Origin: Pseudomonas fluorescens HK44
Lineage (GTDB): Bacteria; Pseudomonadota; Gammaproteobacteria; Pseudomonadales; Pseudomonadaceae
Direction: 5' to 3'
NCBI RefSeq assembly: GCF_000217955.3
Contig: NZ_AFOY02000009.1
Coordinates: 62,001-126,000, forward strand
Length of the DNA: 64,000 nt
The notes under the pieces are model-generated. The model saw only the letters and a program-made list of their open reading frames with translations, made no database searches and had not been told where the DNA came from. Below are positions 53,445 to 64,000 of this stretch, piece by piece. Position numbers and translations under genes: made by a program. Each line of letters begins with the position of its first letter. Position 1 is the first letter of the stretch.

Positions 53445-54635
53445 CTATCGCCCGTGACGACTCAACCAACGCTCGGCCAGGACACGCGCTTTCGCGTCCG
53501 CAGTGAAAACCGCATCGAGATCATCGACCGAAACCACAGGCTCGAGGTTTAACACCTCTTCGATGATACTCGCGATCTCCAGGTAACGGACACGTCCTTC
53601 AAGAAAGGCCGCAACAGCCACCTCATTCGCGGCGTTCAGCATCGCCGGAGCACTGTTCCCTGCCTCTGCTGCCTGACGCGCCAGACGCAAGCACGGGAAA
53701 CGCTCTTCGTCGGGCGCCTGGAAGTCCAGACGCGCGATTGCAAACAGATCCAGCGGCGCAACCCCGGAGTCGATGCGCTCAGGCCATGCCAGCGCATTGG
53801 CGATCGGCGTGCGCATATCCGGATTGCCCAACTGCGCCAATACCGAACCATCAACGTAGTCGACCAGCGAATGAATCACGCTTTGCGGATGAATCACCAC
53901 TTCGACCTGTGACGGTTTTGCATCAAACAGCCAGCAGGCCTCGATCAGCTCCAGGCCTTTGTTCATCATGCTGGCCGAATCGACCGAAATCTTGCGGCCC
54001 ATCGACCAGTTGGGATGGGCACACGCCTGCTCTGGCGTAACATGCGCCAACTCAGCCATGGATGTCTGCCGGAACGGACCGCCAGAGGCTGTCAGTAAAA
54101 TCCGTCGAACACCCACAGCGCCGAGCCCGCGGGAAAAATCTGCGGGCATGCACTGAAAGATCGCATTGTGCTCGCTGTCGATCGGCAGCAGCACTGACCC
54201 GCTCTTGTGCACGGCCTGCATGAACAGAGCGCCGGACATCACCAGCGCTTCCTTGTTGGCCAGCAGAATCTTCTTGCCCGCCTCGACCGCCGCCAGCGTC
54301 GGACGCAAACCCGCCGCACCGACAATCGCCGCCATCACCGCATCGACTTCAGCGTCGGAGGCGACCTGACACAGGCCCTCCTCTCCCACCAGCACCCGCG
54401 TTGAAAGGCCCGCAGCGCGCAGATCGTCCTGCAGACGCCGGGCAGCCAAGGGCTCCGGCACAACAGCAAAACGCGGCACATGGCGGATACACAAGGCCAG
54501 CAGCTCACTCAGGCGAGAGAAGCCGCTCAAGGCAAAGACTTGATAGCGCTCGGGATGACGCGCAATGACATCAAGGGTGCTCAGACCAATAGAACCGGTC
54601 GCCCCAAGGACAGTAATCTGTTGTGGGCGGCTCAC
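53445..54635 (-). CDS. dxr: 1-deoxy-D-xylulose 5-phosphate reductoisomerase
   Basis: Dxr makes methylerythritol phosphate, the committed step of the MEP pathway. The 396-residue protein has the NADPH motif [15 protein letters not shown] and the active-site DSEHNAIFQ and SGGPFR segments. I chose GTG 54635, whose GTGA overlaps the cdsA stop, because the length then equals that of relatives; an ATG at 54650 would add five residues. Confidence 0.96.
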   Translation of the reverse strand: MSRPQQITVLGATGSIGLSTLDVIARHPERYQVFALSGFSRLSELLALCIRHVPRFAVVPEPLAARRLQDDLRAAGLSTRVLVGEEGLCQVASDAEVDAVMAAIVGAAGLRPTLAAVEAGKKILLANKEALVMSGALFMQAVHKSGSVLLPIDSEHNAIFQCMPADFSRGLGAVGVRRILLTASGGPFRQTSMAELAHVTPEQACAHPNWSMGRKISVDSASMMNKGLELIEACWLFDAKPSQVEVVIHPQSVIHSLVDYVDGSVLAQLGNPDMRTPIANALAWPERIDSGVAPLDLFAIARLDFQAPDEERFPCLRLARQAAEAGNSAPAMLNAANEVAVAAFLEGRVRYLEIASIIEEVLNLEPVVSVDDLDAVFTADAKARVLAERWLSRHGR

Positions 54636-55438
54636 GATGCAGCCATCCACAGCAATACCGCAAACACCGGAATCGCCGCGGTGAGACTGTCGATACGATC
54701 CAGAATGCCGCCATGGCCCGGCAGCAGATTACTGCTGTCCTTGATGCCCGACTGGCGCTTGAACATACTTTCGGTCAAATCGCCGACCACTGAGATAAAC
54801 ACGATAATCGCCGCACCGATCAACCCTTTCAGCATCTCGCCAGTCGTCCAGTCACGCACCAGACCAACGATGGCGGTGATCACCAGGCTCAGCAACAAGC
54901 CGCCGTACACGCCTTCCCAGCTCTTGCCGGGACTGACCTGCGGAGCAAGCTTGCGCTTGCCGAATGCCCGGCCGGAAAAGTAAGCGCCAATGTCTGCGCC
55001 CCAGACCAGCACCATCACTGCCATGATCAACCAGTTACCCAGCGGCTCTTGCTTGATCAGGATCAAACCTTGCCAGGCCGGCAACAGGATCAGCAGGCCG
55101 ATGACCAGCTTGCAGGCTGCACTGGCCCAATGCTCACTGGTCTTGGGATAGGTCAGCACCAGGTACGTCGCCACCGCCCACCAGAGCACGGCAGCCCCCA
55201 GCACCCAAGGCGAAAGCCCCGGCAGCACATGCATGACAAACAGCATCGCCGCGACCACCGCCGCATAAGCGACACGGATCGGTTGTGCGGTGAAACCTGC
55301 CAGGCGCGCCCATTCCCAGGCACCAAGAGTCACGACCAGGCCGATAAACAGCGCAAAACCGGAGCCCTCGAGTAGAAAAAATCCGCACAGGGCGATCGGC
55401 AGCAGGATCAGCGCAGTGATGATTCGTTGTTTAAGCAT
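54632..55438 (-). CDS. cdsA: Phosphatidate cytidylyltransferase
   Basis: CdsA makes CDP-diacylglycerol, precursor of all phospholipids. The 268-residue membrane protein has about eight hydrophobic segments and the signature [20 protein letters not shown] followed by [13 protein letters not shown]. It shares one base with the uppS stop and overlaps dxr by 4 bases. Confidence 0.97.
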   Translation of the reverse strand: MLKQRIITALILLPIALCGFFLLEGSGFALFIGLVVTLGAWEWARLAGFTAQPIRVAYAAVVAAMLFVMHVLPGLSPWVLGAAVLWWAVATYLVLTYPKTSEHWASAACKLVIGLLILLPAWQGLILIKQEPLGNWLIMAVMVLVWGADIGAYFSGRAFGKRKLAPQVSPGKSWEGVYGGLLLSLVITAIVGLVRDWTTGEMLKGLIGAAIIVFISVVGDLTESMFKRQSGIKDSSNLLPGHGGILDRIDSLTAAIPVFAVLLWMAAS

Positions 55439-56193
55439 TAAACCCGGGCTCCAGCCTCGACCTGCTCACTCGTTTTACCGAAGCGACGCTGGCGAGAAGC
55501 GAAATCGGCCAATGCTTTACGCATGGCTTCGTGTTTGAAGTCCGGCCAGAACAGGTCGGAGAAATACAGCTCGGAGTACGCCAACTGCCACAGCAGGAAG
55601 TTGCTGATGCGATGCTCGCCACCGGTACGAATGCACAAGTCCGGCAACGGCAGATCACCGGTAGCCAGACAGGTCTGCAGCAACTCCGGACTGATGTCTT
55701 CCGGACGCAAATGCCCGGCCTGAACTTCTCGCGCCAGACGTTGGGCTGCCTGGGCGATATCCCACTGACCGCCATAGTTGGCCGCGATCTGCAGAACAAA
55801 CCGATTGGCGCCGACTGTCATTGCCTCCGCCTCACGCATGGCAGCCTGAAGCTCGGGATGAAAACGCGAACGATCACCGATGATACGCAACGTGATGTTG
55901 TTGTCGTTGAGGCGCTTGGCCTCGCGACGCAACGCCTTGAAAAACAAATCCATCAAGGCGCTGACTTCATCGGCCGGGCGCTGCCAGTTTTCACTGGAGA
56001 AGGCGAACAGGGTCAGTACTTCGACCCCGGCCTCAGCACACACCTCAATGACCGCGCGCACAGCATCGACGCCAGCCTTGTGCCCGGCAATACCGGGCAA
56101 GAAACGTTTTTTTGCCCAGCGATTATTGCCGTCCATGATGATCGCGACATGGCGCGGCACCACCGTGGGCGCAGTCTGCTTGGTCTTTTCCAT
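55438..56193 (-). CDS. uppS: Undecaprenyl diphosphate synthase
   Basis: UppS builds the C55 lipid carrier for cell wall and O-antigen synthesis. The 251-residue protein has HVAIIMDGNNRWAKKR with catalytic Asp, FSSENWQRP and the late RTGGEHRISNFLLWQLAYSE. It lies 17 bases after frr. Confidence 0.97.
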   Translation of the reverse strand: MEKTKQTAPTVVPRHVAIIMDGNNRWAKKRFLPGIAGHKAGVDAVRAVIEVCAEAGVEVLTLFAFSSENWQRPADEVSALMDLFFKALRREAKRLNDNNITLRIIGDRSRFHPELQAAMREAEAMTVGANRFVLQIAANYGGQWDIAQAAQRLAREVQAGHLRPEDISPELLQTCLATGDLPLPDLCIRTGGEHRISNFLLWQLAYSELYFSDLFWPDFKHEAMRKALADFASRQRRFGKTSEQVEAGARV

Positions 56194-56210
56194 GAAGGCG
56201 TCCTGACCCC

Positions 56211-56768
56211 TTATACGGCCATCAGGTCCTTTTCTTTGTCTTCAGTGAGCTTATTGATCTGAGCCTCGAAGTCTTTGATCAGCTTGTCGATATCGGCACT
56301 CGCGCGACGCTCTTCGTCTTCGCTGATTTCCTTATCCTTGACCAGCTTCTTCAGGTCGCCCAGTGCATCACGGCGAATATTACGCACCGCGACACGAGCA
56401 TCTTCGGCTGCGCTGCGCGCTTGCTTGGTGAAGCCCTTGCGGGTCTCCTCGGTCAAGGCCGGCATGGAAATCAGCAGCAACTCACCCAGGTTCGTCGGGT
56501 TGAGGTTCAGACCAGCACTCTGGATCGCCTTGTCGACCGCTGCGAGCATGTTGCGCTCGAAAGCCACGACCTGCAGGGTCCGGGAGTCCTTCACGGTGAC
56601 GTTGGCCACGCTGCTCAAAGGAGTATCCGAACCGTAGTAAGGGACCATCACGCTGCCCAGGATACTTGGGTGCGCCTTGCCTGTACGAATCTGGCCAAAA
56701 GCGTGGGCCAGGGACTCCAGCGACTTGGTCATGCGCTCTTGAGCGTCTTTCTTGATTTCGTTGATCAT
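56211..56768 (-). CDS. frr: Ribosome recycling factor
   Basis: Frr with EF-G splits post-termination ribosomes. The 185-residue protein has the typical [20 protein letters not shown] start and long helical bundle, ending [12 protein letters not shown]. It overlaps pyrH by 4 bases. Confidence 0.97.
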   Translation of the reverse strand: MINEIKKDAQERMTKSLESLAHAFGQIRTGKAHPSILGSVMVPYYGSDTPLSSVANVTVKDSRTLQVVAFERNMLAAVDKAIQSAGLNLNPTNLGELLLISMPALTEETRKGFTKQARSAAEDARVAVRNIRRDALGDLKKLVKDKEISEDEERRASADIDKLIKDFEAQINKLTEDKEKDLMAV

Positions 56769-57508
56769 TGCTCGCCTTCCTCGATCAGGGTTCCTTCAGC
56801 GCCGCCATGTACGATGTTCAGCAGGGCGCCGGGCTTGTTCATGTTAAATACGCGCAGCGGCATCTTGTGGTCGCGGCACAGGCAAATAGCCGTCAGATCC
56901 ATCACACCCAGCTTGCGATCCAGTACTTCATCGTAGGTCAGATGATCGAACTTCTCGGCATGCGGGTCTTTGAATGGATCAGCGGTGTACACACCATCAA
57001 CCTTGGTCGCTTTCAACACGACGTCAGCATCGATCTCGATCGCACGCAGGCAGGCTGCCGAGTCCGTGGTGAAGAACGGGTTGCCGGTACCGGCAGCGAA
57101 GATGACCACTTCCTTGGCGTTCAGGTGACGCATGGCTTTGCGGCGATCGTAGTGATCGGTCACGCCGACCATGGAAATAGCCGACATCACGATGGCCGAG
57201 ATATTCGCACGTTCCAGCGCGTCACGCATGGCCAGAGCGTTCATCACAGTGGCCAGCATGCCCATGTGGTCGCCAGTGACCCGATCCATACCGGCCGCAC
57301 TCAGTGCTGCGCCTCGGAACAGATTACCACCACCAATCACCAGGCCGACCTGAACACCGATACCGACCAACTGGCCGACTTCCAGCGCCATGCGATCCAG
57401 AACCTTGGGGTCGATCCCGAACTCTTCGGACCCCATCAGGGCCTCGCCGCTAAGCTTGAGTAGAATGCGTTTATAGCGAGCCTGATAACCACTGCCCTGC
57501 TGAGCCAT
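56765..57508 (-). CDS. pyrH: UMP kinase
   Basis: PyrH phosphorylates UMP to UDP. The 247-residue protein belongs to the amino-acid-kinase fold, with [26 protein letters not shown] and [13 protein letters not shown]. It is separated from tsf by a terminator and followed directly by frr. Confidence 0.97.
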   Translation of the reverse strand: MAQQGSGYQARYKRILLKLSGEALMGSEEFGIDPKVLDRMALEVGQLVGIGVQVGLVIGGGNLFRGAALSAAGMDRVTGDHMGMLATVMNALAMRDALERANISAIVMSAISMVGVTDHYDRRKAMRHLNAKEVVIFAAGTGNPFFTTDSAACLRAIEIDADVVLKATKVDGVYTADPFKDPHAEKFDHLTYDEVLDRKLGVMDLTAICLCRDHKMPLRVFNMNKPGALLNIVHGGAEGTLIEEGEQ

Positions 57509-57660
57509 TGCGAATCTCTCCTGCGGCGTATTTTAAAAAATTCTTTGCGGGCTGTTTGCAGCCTGCGTTCACTCTAACGTGACACTGTCACAGCGCCATC
57601 AGAACACGGCCTTGTAAGCCAGTTCCGACGGAAAACCAAATAAATTGGCTTCCCCATCTG

Positions 57661-57694
57661 AAAAGAGGCTGCGCGCGTGAGCGGGCAGCCTCTT
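57661..57694 (-). terminator. tsf intrinsic terminator
   Basis: GAGGCTGC and GCAGCCTC pair across a 12-base loop, followed by TTTTC on the minus strand, about 25 bases after tsf. It separates rpsB-tsf from pyrH. Confidence 0.82.
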
Positions 57695-57718
57695 CAGGGC
57701 GACAGTTAAAAAACTGTC

Positions 57719-58582
57719 TTATTGCTTGCTGGCAGCCAGCTGTGCGGCAACTTCTTCAGCGAAGTTGTCGACTGGTTTCTCGATGCCTTCGCCTACTTTG
57801 AAGTAAGTGAAGGAAACGATTTCAGCGCCGCCTTTCTTGGCCAGCTCACCGACCTTGATTTCAGGGTTCTTGACGAACGCCTGCTCAACCAGGCTGGCTT
57901 CAGCCAGGAACTTGGTGATACGACCGGCAACCATTTTTTCAACGATTTCGGCTGGCTTGCCTTTGATCTTGTCTTCGTTGAGGCTCATGAACACGGCTTT
58001 TTCGCGTTCGATGGCGTCAGCGGAAACTTCCGACGGCAGCAGGAACTCAGGGTTGCTGGCAGCTACGTGCATAGCGATGTCTTTGGCCAGCTCGACGTTG
58101 CCGCCCTTCAGGGCCACGACTACACCGATCTTGTTGCCGTGCAGGTAAGAACCGACAACATCGCCTTCGATACGAACCAGACGACGGATGTTGACGTTTT
58201 CGCCGACTTTGGCAACCAGCGCTTCACGAGCCGATTCCTGAGCGGCGATCAGCGGAGCTGCGTCGGTCAGTTTGTCGGCGAATGCTTTTTCTACGCTGGC
58301 AGCAACGAAAGCTTTGAAGTCGTCTTGCAGAGCGAGGAAGTCGGTTTGCGAGTTGACTTCAATGATAACGGCAGCTTTACCGTCTTCCTTGATGCCGATC
58401 GCGCCTTCAGCGGCAATGTTGCCTGCTTTCTTGGCTGCCTTGATGGCGCCCGAAGCACGCATGTCATCAATGGCTTTCTCGATGTCGCCGCCAGCCTTGG
58501 TCAAGGCTTTCTTGCAGTCCATCATGCCTTCGCCAGTACGCTCGCGCAGTTCTTTGACCAACGCTGCAGTAATCTCTGCCAT
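57719..58582 (-). CDS. tsf: Elongation factor Ts
   Basis: EF-Ts exchanges GDP on EF-Tu. The 287-residue protein has the N-terminal UBA-like ALVKELRERTGEGMMDCKKA and the EF-Tu-binding NSQTDFLA segment. ATG 58582 (MAEITAAL) was chosen over 58615 because conserved sequence begins there. It lies behind rpsB, with a hairpin between. Confidence 0.97.
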   Translation of the reverse strand: MAEITAALVKELRERTGEGMMDCKKALTKAGGDIEKAIDDMRASGAIKAAKKAGNIAAEGAIGIKEDGKAAVIIEVNSQTDFLALQDDFKAFVAASVEKAFADKLTDAAPLIAAQESAREALVAKVGENVNIRRLVRIEGDVVGSYLHGNKIGVVVALKGGNVELAKDIAMHVAASNPEFLLPSEVSADAIEREKAVFMSLNEDKIKGKPAEIVEKMVAGRITKFLAEASLVEQAFVKNPEIKVGELAKKGGAEIVSFTYFKVGEGIEKPVDNFAEEVAAQLAASKQ

Positions 58583-58733
58583 TTCAAAATTCCTCTTGGA
58601 TAGGTTATCAACCATTCCACCCGATCGAACGGGCGTTCAATTCTTCCCGAACCAACCTTGTTAGCTGCTGCACATTACAGATGCAGTAGCGGCATCCTGA
58701 AAACAGGCGCCAACAAATGGTTTTCGAGGTGGC

Positions 58734-58758
58734 AAAAAGGGGGCCAAGCCCCCTTTTT
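58734..58758. terminator. Hairpin between rpsB and tsf
   Basis: AAAAAGGGGG and CCCCCTTTTT are perfectly complementary around CCAAG, 29 bases after rpsB. It is a strong terminator shape within what is normally one operon, so it may act as a partial terminator or processing site. Confidence 0.8.
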
Positions 58759-58786
58759 GCTTACTGAGTCAACGCCAAGGCGTCAA

Positions 58787-59524
58787 TTACTCAGCTGCTG
58801 CTACCGGAGCTTCTTCAACGAACTGCTCGGTGCCGCCAGCAACGTGGTTGCGACCGCGGATAACAGCGTCAGCCATCGAACCCATGTACAGCTGGATAGC
58901 GCGGATTGCGTCATCGTTGCCTGGGATGATGTAGTCAACGCCTTCCGGGCTGCTGTTGGTATCGACTACGCCGATAACCGGGATGCCCAGTTTGTTGGCT
59001 TCGGTGATCGCGATACGCTCGTGATCAACGTCGATAACGAACAGTGCGTCAGGCAGACCGCCCATGTCCTTGATACCACCCAGGGAACGATCCAGCTTTT
59101 CCAGATCGCGAGTGCGCATCAGCGCCTCTTTCTTGGTCAGCTTGGCGAAAGTACCGTCTTCAGCTTGCACTTCAAGGTCACGCAGACGCTTGATGGAAGC
59201 ACGGATGGTTTTGAAGTTGGTCAGCATGCCGCCCAACCAGCGATGATCGACGTACGGCGAACCGCAACGTGCTGCTTCTTCAGCAACGATCTTGCCAGCG
59301 GAACGCTTGGTGCCGACGAACAGAATCTTGTTTTTGCCCTGGGCCAGACGCTCTACGAAAGTCAGAGCTTCGTTGAACATTGGCAGGGTTTTTTCAAGGT
59401 TGATGATGTGGATCTTGTTACGCGCGCCGAAAATGTACTTACCCATTTTCGGGTTCCAGTAACGGGTCTGGTGACCGAAGTGCACACCGGCCTTCAGCAT
59501 ATCGCGCATGTTGACTTGGGACAT
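58787..59524 (-). CDS. rpsB: 30S ribosomal protein S2
   Basis: S2 is a late-assembling small-subunit protein. The 245-residue protein has [20 protein letters not shown], the [10 protein letters not shown] segment and [23 protein letters not shown] lies before the ATG. It heads the rpsB-tsf transcript on the minus strand. Confidence 0.98.
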   Translation of the reverse strand: MSQVNMRDMLKAGVHFGHQTRYWNPKMGKYIFGARNKIHIINLEKTLPMFNEALTFVERLAQGKNKILFVGTKRSAGKIVAEEAARCGSPYVDHRWLGGMLTNFKTIRASIKRLRDLEVQAEDGTFAKLTKKEALMRTRDLEKLDRSLGGIKDMGGLPDALFVIDVDHERIAITEANKLGIPVIGVVDTNSSPEGVDYIIPGNDDAIRAIQLYMGSMADAVIRGRNHVAGGTEQFVEEAPVAAAE

Positions 59525-59895
59525 GATAGTTCCTTAATAAGTCGGGTTTGGCCTCCACGTATCCCAATGACCAACCAGCAGCATCAGCTGAAGGCACCCA
59601 GGTCATCGTGTCGACACGTGTGTGGATTTAAGCTTTTCGGGGTATACCCGGAAAGCGGCGCATTTTATATCACAAGGAAGGCGAAAACGAAACCCGGATT
59701 CTTAAAACCGGCCAAGTGCTTTTGTTCCGGCCCTTGGAATCCCCCTAGAATGCGCCATTCTATAGAGAGAGGCGATGCACGGAGGCGCAGATTTGCCGTG
59801 ATCGTCTGTTAGAATCGTGTTTTTCAGGGCTGCGAGCAGCATCACGCAGAGCCCATTCCGTATAGAAAGCGCCACTGAGCGTAGAGAGAGCCTGT
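59525..59895 (-). promoter_or_regulatory. rpsB promoter and leader; divergent map promoter region
   Basis: The space between rpsB and map has no gene. On the minus strand TATAAA (near 59665-59670) is a likely -10 box, giving a leader of about 130 bases. The leader contains the perfect palindrome CGTGTCGACACG (59607-59618). In gammaproteobacteria S2 represses its own leader; the same is inferred here. For map I see a TAGAAT at 59810-59815 without a good -35. Confidence 0.4.
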
Positions 59896-60678
59896 ATGAC
59901 CGTCACCCTCAAAACCCCAGAGGACATCGCAAAAATGCGGATCGCCGGCAAGCTTGCCGCCGATGTGCTGGAAATGATTGCCGAATACGTCAAGCCGGGC
60001 GTCACGACCGAAGAGCTGGACCGCATCTGCCACGACTACATCGTCAACGAGCAGAAAGCCATCCCTGCCCCGCTCAACTACAAAGGCTTTCCGAAGTCGA
60101 TCTGCACCTCGATCAACCACGTGGTCTGCCACGGCATCCCGAACGAGAAGCCGCTTAAAGATGGCGACACGCTGAATATCGACGTCACCGTGATCAAAGA
60201 TGGCTATCACGGCGACACCAGCCGCATGTTCCACGTCGGCAACGTGCCGGTCTGGGCCGAGCGCCTGTCGCAAGTCACCCAGGAATGCATGTACAAGGCC
60301 ATCGAACTGGTCAAGCCTGGCTGCCGCCTCGGCGATATCGGCGAAGTCATCCAGAAGCACGCTGAAAAAAATGGTTTCTCAGTGGTTCGCGAGTTCTGCG
60401 GTCACGGCATCGGCAAGGTATTCCACGAAGAGCCGCAAATCCTGCATTACGGCCGCGCCGGCACCGGCATGGAACTGAAAGCCGGCATGACCTTCACCAT
60501 CGAGCCGATGATCAATCAGGGCCGTGCCGACACCAAGGTACTCGGCGATGGCTGGACCGCGATCACCAAGGATCGCAAGCTGTCGGCCCAGTGGGAGCAC
60601 ACCCTGCTGGTGACCGAAACCGGCTACGAGATCTTCACATTGCGCAGCGATGACACCATCCCTCGCGTTTCGGCCTGA
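59896..60678 (+). CDS. map: Methionine aminopeptidase type I
   Basis: Map removes the initiator methionine from nascent proteins. The 260-residue protein has the metal ligands in LNIDVTVIKDGYHGDTSRMF, EFCGHGIGKVFHEEP and FTIEPM. It is divergent from rpsB and lies 43 bases before glnD. Confidence 0.97.
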   Translation: MTVTLKTPEDIAKMRIAGKLAADVLEMIAEYVKPGVTTEELDRICHDYIVNEQKAIPAPLNYKGFPKSICTSINHVVCHGIPNEKPLKDGDTLNIDVTVIKDGYHGDTSRMFHVGNVPVWAERLSQVTQECMYKAIELVKPGCRLGDIGEVIQKHAEKNGFSVVREFCGHGIGKVFHEEPQILHYGRAGTGMELKAGMTFTIEPMINQGRADTKVLGDGWTAITKDRKLSAQWEHTLLVTETGYEIFTLRSDDTIPRVSA

Positions 60679-60721
60679 TCCAGCAAGCTCCCCACCCAGC
60701 CTATAGAAGGAATGCCAATCG

Positions 60722-63424
60722 ATGCCGCAGGTGGATCCCGAACTCTTCGACCGCGGCCAGTTCCAGGCCGAACTGGCCCTGAAGGCAAGCCCGATCGCGG
60801 CCTTCAAGAAGGCCATCCGCCAGGCACGAGAGGTACTCGACGTGCGATTTCGCAGCGGACGGGATATTCGCCGGCTGATCGAGGATCGCGCCTGGTTCGT
60901 CGACAACATCCTGCAACAGGCCTGGGAGCAGTTTAATTGGAGTGAAGACGCCGACATCGCGCTGGTCGCGGTCGGCGGCTACGGTCGCGGCGAACTGCAC
61001 CCCTACTCCGACATCGATTTGCTGATTTTGCTGGACAACGCCGATCACGAAGTTTTCCGCGATTCCATCGAGCGATTTCTGACGCTGCTATGGGACATTG
61101 GCCTGGAAGTTGGCCAAAGCGTGCGCTCGGTGGACGAATGCGCCGAACAAGCCCGCGCCGACCTGACCATCATCACCAACCTGATGGAGAGCCGCACCAT
61201 TGCCGGCCCCGAGCATTTGCGCCAGCGCATGCTCGATGTCACCAGCACGGAGCACATGTGGCCGGCCAAGGAATTTTTCCTGGCCAAACACGCCGAACAA
61301 AAAGCGCGTCACCACAAATACAACGACACCGAATACAACCTGGAACCCAACGTCAAAGGTTCGCCTGGCGGCCTACGGGACATTCAGACGATTCTCTGGG
61401 TGGCACGCCGTCAATACGGCACGCTGAACCTGCGCGCACTGGCGGGCGAAGGCTTCCTGGTCGAAAGCGAAAACGCCCTGCTGGCCTCGTCCCAGGAGTT
61501 TTTGTGGAAGGTTCGCTACGCCCTGCACATGCTCGCTGGCCGCGCCGAAGACCGCTTGTTGTTCGACCATCAGCGCTCAATCGCCGGGCTGCTGGGCTTT
61601 GAAGGCGATGACGCCAAGCACGCCATCGAAAACTTCATGCAACAGTACTACCGGGTGGTGATGAGCATTGCCCAGCTCAGCGACCTGATCATCCAGCATT
61701 TCGAGGAAGTCATCCTCGCGCCGGAAGATGAAGCGCCGCCGCAACCGATCAACTCGCGCTTCCAATTGCATGACGGCTACATCGAGGCGATCAACACCAA
61801 CGTGTTCAGACGCACACCGTTTGCCATGCTGGAAATTTTCGTGCTGATGGCCCAACAGCCGGAAATCAAGGGCGTGCGGGCTGATACCATTCGTCTGCTG
61901 CGCGAACACCGGCACCTGATCGATGACGATTTTCGCAATGACATTCGCAATACCAGCCTGTTCATCGAACTGTTCAAGTGCAAGATCGGCATCCACCGCA
62001 ACCTGCGACGGATGAACCGTTACGGTATCCTCGGGCGCTACCTGCCAGAGTTCGGCTTTATCGTCGGGCAGATGCAGCACGACCTGTTCCATATTTATAC
62101 GGTCGACGCCCACACCCTGAACCTGATCAAACACCTGCGCAAATTGCAGTACACCCAGGTGTCCGAGAAATTCCCGCTGGCCAGCAAGCTCATGGGCAAG
62201 CTGCCCAAGCCGGAGCTGATCTACCTTGCCGGGCTGTACCACGACATTGGCAAGGGCCGGCATGGCGATCACTCGGATATCGGGGCAGTCGACGCCGAAG
62301 CGTTCTGCCAACGCCATCAACTGCCCGTGTGGGACAGCCGACTGATTGTCTGGCTGGTGCAAAACCACCTGGTGATGTCGACCACCGCCCAGCGCAAAGA
62401 CCTGTCCGATCCGCAAGTGATCCACGACTTCGCGCAGATTGTTGGCGACGAGACCCGCCTCGATTACCTGTACGTGCTGACCGTTTCGGACATCAACGCC
62501 ACCAACCCGACGCTGTGGAACTCCTGGCGCGCCAGTTTATTGCGCCAGCTCTACACCGAAACCAAGCGTGCCTTGCGCCGCGGTCTGGAAAACCCGGTCG
62601 ATCGCGAAGAGCAGATCCGCCAGACCCAACGCGCCGCCCTGGATATTCTGGTACGTGGCGGCACCGACCCGGACGATGTCGAACAACTCTGGTCGCAACT
62701 GGGCGACGATTATTTCCTGCGTCACACCGCCGGCGACGTGGCCTGGCACACTGATGCAATTCTCCAGCAACCCGCCGACGGCGGACCGCTGGTACTGATC
62801 AAGGAAACCACCCAGCGCGAGTTCGAGGGCGGCACGCAGATCTTTATCTATGCGCCGGACCAGCACGACTTCTTCGCCGTGACCGTGGCGGCGATGGACC
62901 AGCTCAACCTGAACATTCACGACGCCCGGGTGATCACCTCTACCAGCCAGTTCACCCTCGACACCTATATCGTGCTCGACACCGACGGCGACTCGATTGG
63001 CGATAACCCGGCGCGGGTCAAGCAGATCCGCGACGGTCTGACCGAGGCCCTGCGCAACCCGGACAACTACCCGACCATCATCCAGCGTCGGGTGCCGCGC
63101 CAGCTCAAACACTTTGCGTTCGCACCGCAAGTGACGATCCACAACGACGCCCAGCGTCAGGTGACGGTGCTGGAACTCAGCGCCCCCGACCGTCCGGGTC
63201 TGTTGGCACGGATCGGAACAATCTTTCTCGAATTCGACCTGTCGCTGCAAAATGCCAAGATTGCCACCCTCGGCGAGCGGGTCGAAGACGTGTTCTTCAT
63301 CACCGACGCGAGCAATCACCCGTTGTCCGACCCGCAACTGTGCAGCCGTTTGCAGGATGCGATCGTCGAACAACTGAGCGTCAGCCCCGAACCGGATATC
63401 AAACTTTCACGCATCAGCATCTGA
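60722..63424 (+). CDS. glnD: PII uridylyltransferase / uridylyl-removing enzyme GlnD
   Basis: GlnD senses glutamine and attaches or removes UMP on PII proteins, controlling nitrogen regulation. The 900-residue protein has an N-terminal nucleotidyltransferase ([20 protein letters not shown]), an HD domain for UMP removal ([13 protein letters not shown]) and two C-terminal ACT domains (last about 200 residues, including [15 protein letters not shown]) for glutamine sensing. Confidence 0.98.
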   Translation: MPQVDPELFDRGQFQAELALKASPIAAFKKAIRQAREVLDVRFRSGRDIRRLIEDRAWFVDNILQQAWEQFNWSEDADIALVAVGGYGRGELHPYSDIDLLILLDNADHEVFRDSIERFLTLLWDIGLEVGQSVRSVDECAEQARADLTIITNLMESRTIAGPEHLRQRMLDVTSTEHMWPAKEFFLAKHAEQKARHHKYNDTEYNLEPNVKGSPGGLRDIQTILWVARRQYGTLNLRALAGEGFLVESENALLASSQEFLWKVRYALHMLAGRAEDRLLFDHQRSIAGLLGFEGDDAKHAIENFMQQYYRVVMSIAQLSDLIIQHFEEVILAPEDEAPPQPINSRFQLHDGYIEAINTNVFRRTPFAMLEIFVLMAQQPEIKGVRADTIRLLREHRHLIDDDFRNDIRNTSLFIELFKCKIGIHRNLRRMNRYGILGRYLPEFGFIVGQMQHDLFHIYTVDAHTLNLIKHLRKLQYTQVSEKFPLASKLMGKLPKPELIYLAGLYHDIGKGRHGDHSDIGAVDAEAFCQRHQLPVWDSRLIVWLVQNHLVMSTTAQRKDLSDPQVIHDFAQIVGDETRLDYLYVLTVSDINATNPTLWNSWRASLLRQLYTETKRALRRGLENPVDREEQIRQTQRAALDILVRGGTDPDDVEQLWSQLGDDYFLRHTAGDVAWHTDAILQQPADGGPLVLIKETTQREFEGGTQIFIYAPDQHDFFAVTVAAMDQLNLNIHDARVITSTSQFTLDTYIVLDTDGDSIGDNPARVKQIRDGLTEALRNPDNYPTIIQRRVPRQLKHFAFAPQVTIHNDAQRQVTVLELSAPDRPGLLARIGTIFLEFDLSLQNAKIATLGERVEDVFFITDASNHPLSDPQLCSRLQDAIVEQLSVSPEPDIKLSRISI

Positions 63425-63441
63425 ATTAACAAATTTTCCCC

Positions 63442-63531
63442 TGTGGGAGCGAGCCTGCTCGCGATGGCGTCAGTCCATTCAGCATCGCCAGTGACTGATC
63501 TATTGCTATCGCGAGCAGGCTCGCTCCCACA
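63442..63531. repeat. REPIN (REP doublet) between glnD and dapC
   Basis: Perfect 24-base inverted arms (63442-63465 and 63508-63531), identical in sequence to those at 39937-40026; only the 42-base centre differs. Confidence 0.88.
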
Positions 63532-63551
63532 TTGAACGAGACCCCGCCCCC

Positions 63552-64000
63552 ATGAACAACGCTCTGAACCAGCTCCAGCCCTACCCGTTCGAGAAACTGC
63601 GTGCCCTGCTCGGGGCGGTGACGCCAAATCCCGACAAGCGCCCGATTGCATTGTCCATCGGCGAGCCGAAGCACCGTTCGCCAAGCTTTGTGGCCGAAGC
63701 GCTGGCGAGCAATCTGGATCAGATGGCGGTGTACCCGACCACGCTTGGCATCCCGGCCCTGCGTGAAGCCATTGCAGGCTGGTGCGAGCGCCGCTTTGGC
63801 GTACCGAGTGGCTGGATCGACCCGGCGCGCAACGTGCTGCCGGTCAACGGCACTCGTGAAGCCCTGTTCGCTTTCACCCAGACCGTGGTCAATCGCGGCG
63901 ACGACGCACTGATTGTCAGCCCGAACCCGTTCTACCAGATCTATGAAGGCGCAGCGTTCCTCGCAGGCGCCAAGCCGCATTACCTGCCGTGCCTGGATGA
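63552..64000 (+). CDS. dapC: Succinyldiaminopimelate transaminase DapC (partial)
   Basis: DapC transfers an amino group to N-succinyl-2-amino-6-ketopimelate in lysine and peptidoglycan synthesis. The first 149 residues are in the window (MNNALNQLQPYPFEKL), showing the class I aminotransferase start IALSIGEPKH, the VNGTREALF cofactor-phosphate region and SPNPFYQIYEG. The PLP lysine lies beyond the window edge. The gene order glnD-dapC matches P. aeruginosa. Confidence 0.92.
   Translation, partial: MNNALNQLQPYPFEKLRALLGAVTPNPDKRPIALSIGEPKHRSPSFVAEALASNLDQMAVYPTTLGIPALREAIAGWCERRFGVPSGWIDPARNVLPVNGTREALFAFTQTVVNRGDDALIVSPNPFYQIYEGAAFLAGAKPHYLPCLD

Overview
The window is chromosomal DNA of a Pseudomonas, most likely of the P. 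fluorescens group. Three things point there. The gene order from recX through dapC is the one known from Pseudomonas chromosomes, including rsmZ between fdxA and rpoS. Intergenic spaces carry the short 'TGTGGGAGCGAGC' REP palindromes typical of fluorescent pseudomonads. A disabled tailocin remnant sits between cinA and mutS, the usual tailocin site of this group.

Region 1 (1-5.3 kb) is the accessory part. A co-directional row holds the end of an unidentified gene, an AbiEii-like nucleotidyltransferase, a PP2C-type phosphatase, and the type I methyltransferase and specificity genes hsdM and hsdS. No hsdR lies in the window. Behind hsdS is a long leader rich in RNA hairpins, feeding a small DUF3077/DUF6124-type gene whose Shine-Dalgarno is itself in a hairpin.

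Region 2 (5.4-18.1 kb) has kup; a loose group of RNA/ribosome-modification genes (rimO, a divergent pseudouridine synthase homologue, a DUF1456 gene, trmO, and a DTW-domain gene further on); the divergent redox pair fpr/finR; dgkA; the response regulator erdR; a small exported PA3611-like protein; an orphan ribbon-helix-helix protein; and a LOG-family gene with a hairpin-rich leader.

Region 3 (18-33 kb) is the DNA repair and stress block: recX-recA with a LexA box, cinA (pncC), the tailocin scar, mutS, fdxA, the Gac/Rsm regulatory RNA rsmZ with a far-upstream GacA box, and rpoS-nlpD-pcm-surE-truD-ispF. It ends with formaldehyde detoxification, adhC-fghA and the divergent regulator gfnR.

Region 4 (33-64 kb) is core and dense. 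Mostly on the minus strand and reading right to left it holds rpsB-tsf, pyrH-frr-uppS-cdsA-dxr-rseP-bamA-skp-lpxD-fabZ-lpxA-lpxB-rnhB-dnaE, accA, tilS, pyrG-kdsA-eno-ftsB-ispD. Many of these genes overlap by 1-4 bases. They supply translation, lipid A, phospholipid, isoprenoid and outer-membrane assembly. Divergent from rpsB are map, glnD and the start of dapC. Two perfect REP doublets (REPINs) with identical 24-base arms lie at the tilS/accA and glnD/dapC junctions.

The most interesting signals are the structured leader before the DUF gene, the nucleotidyltransferase-PP2C-hsdMS arrangement, the two-sided tailocin deletion scar, and a pseudouridine synthase homologue without the usual catalytic Asp. 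No tRNA, rRNA, CRISPR array or intact mobile element was seen. All family assignments come from reading the sequence and from recall; no database search was run.
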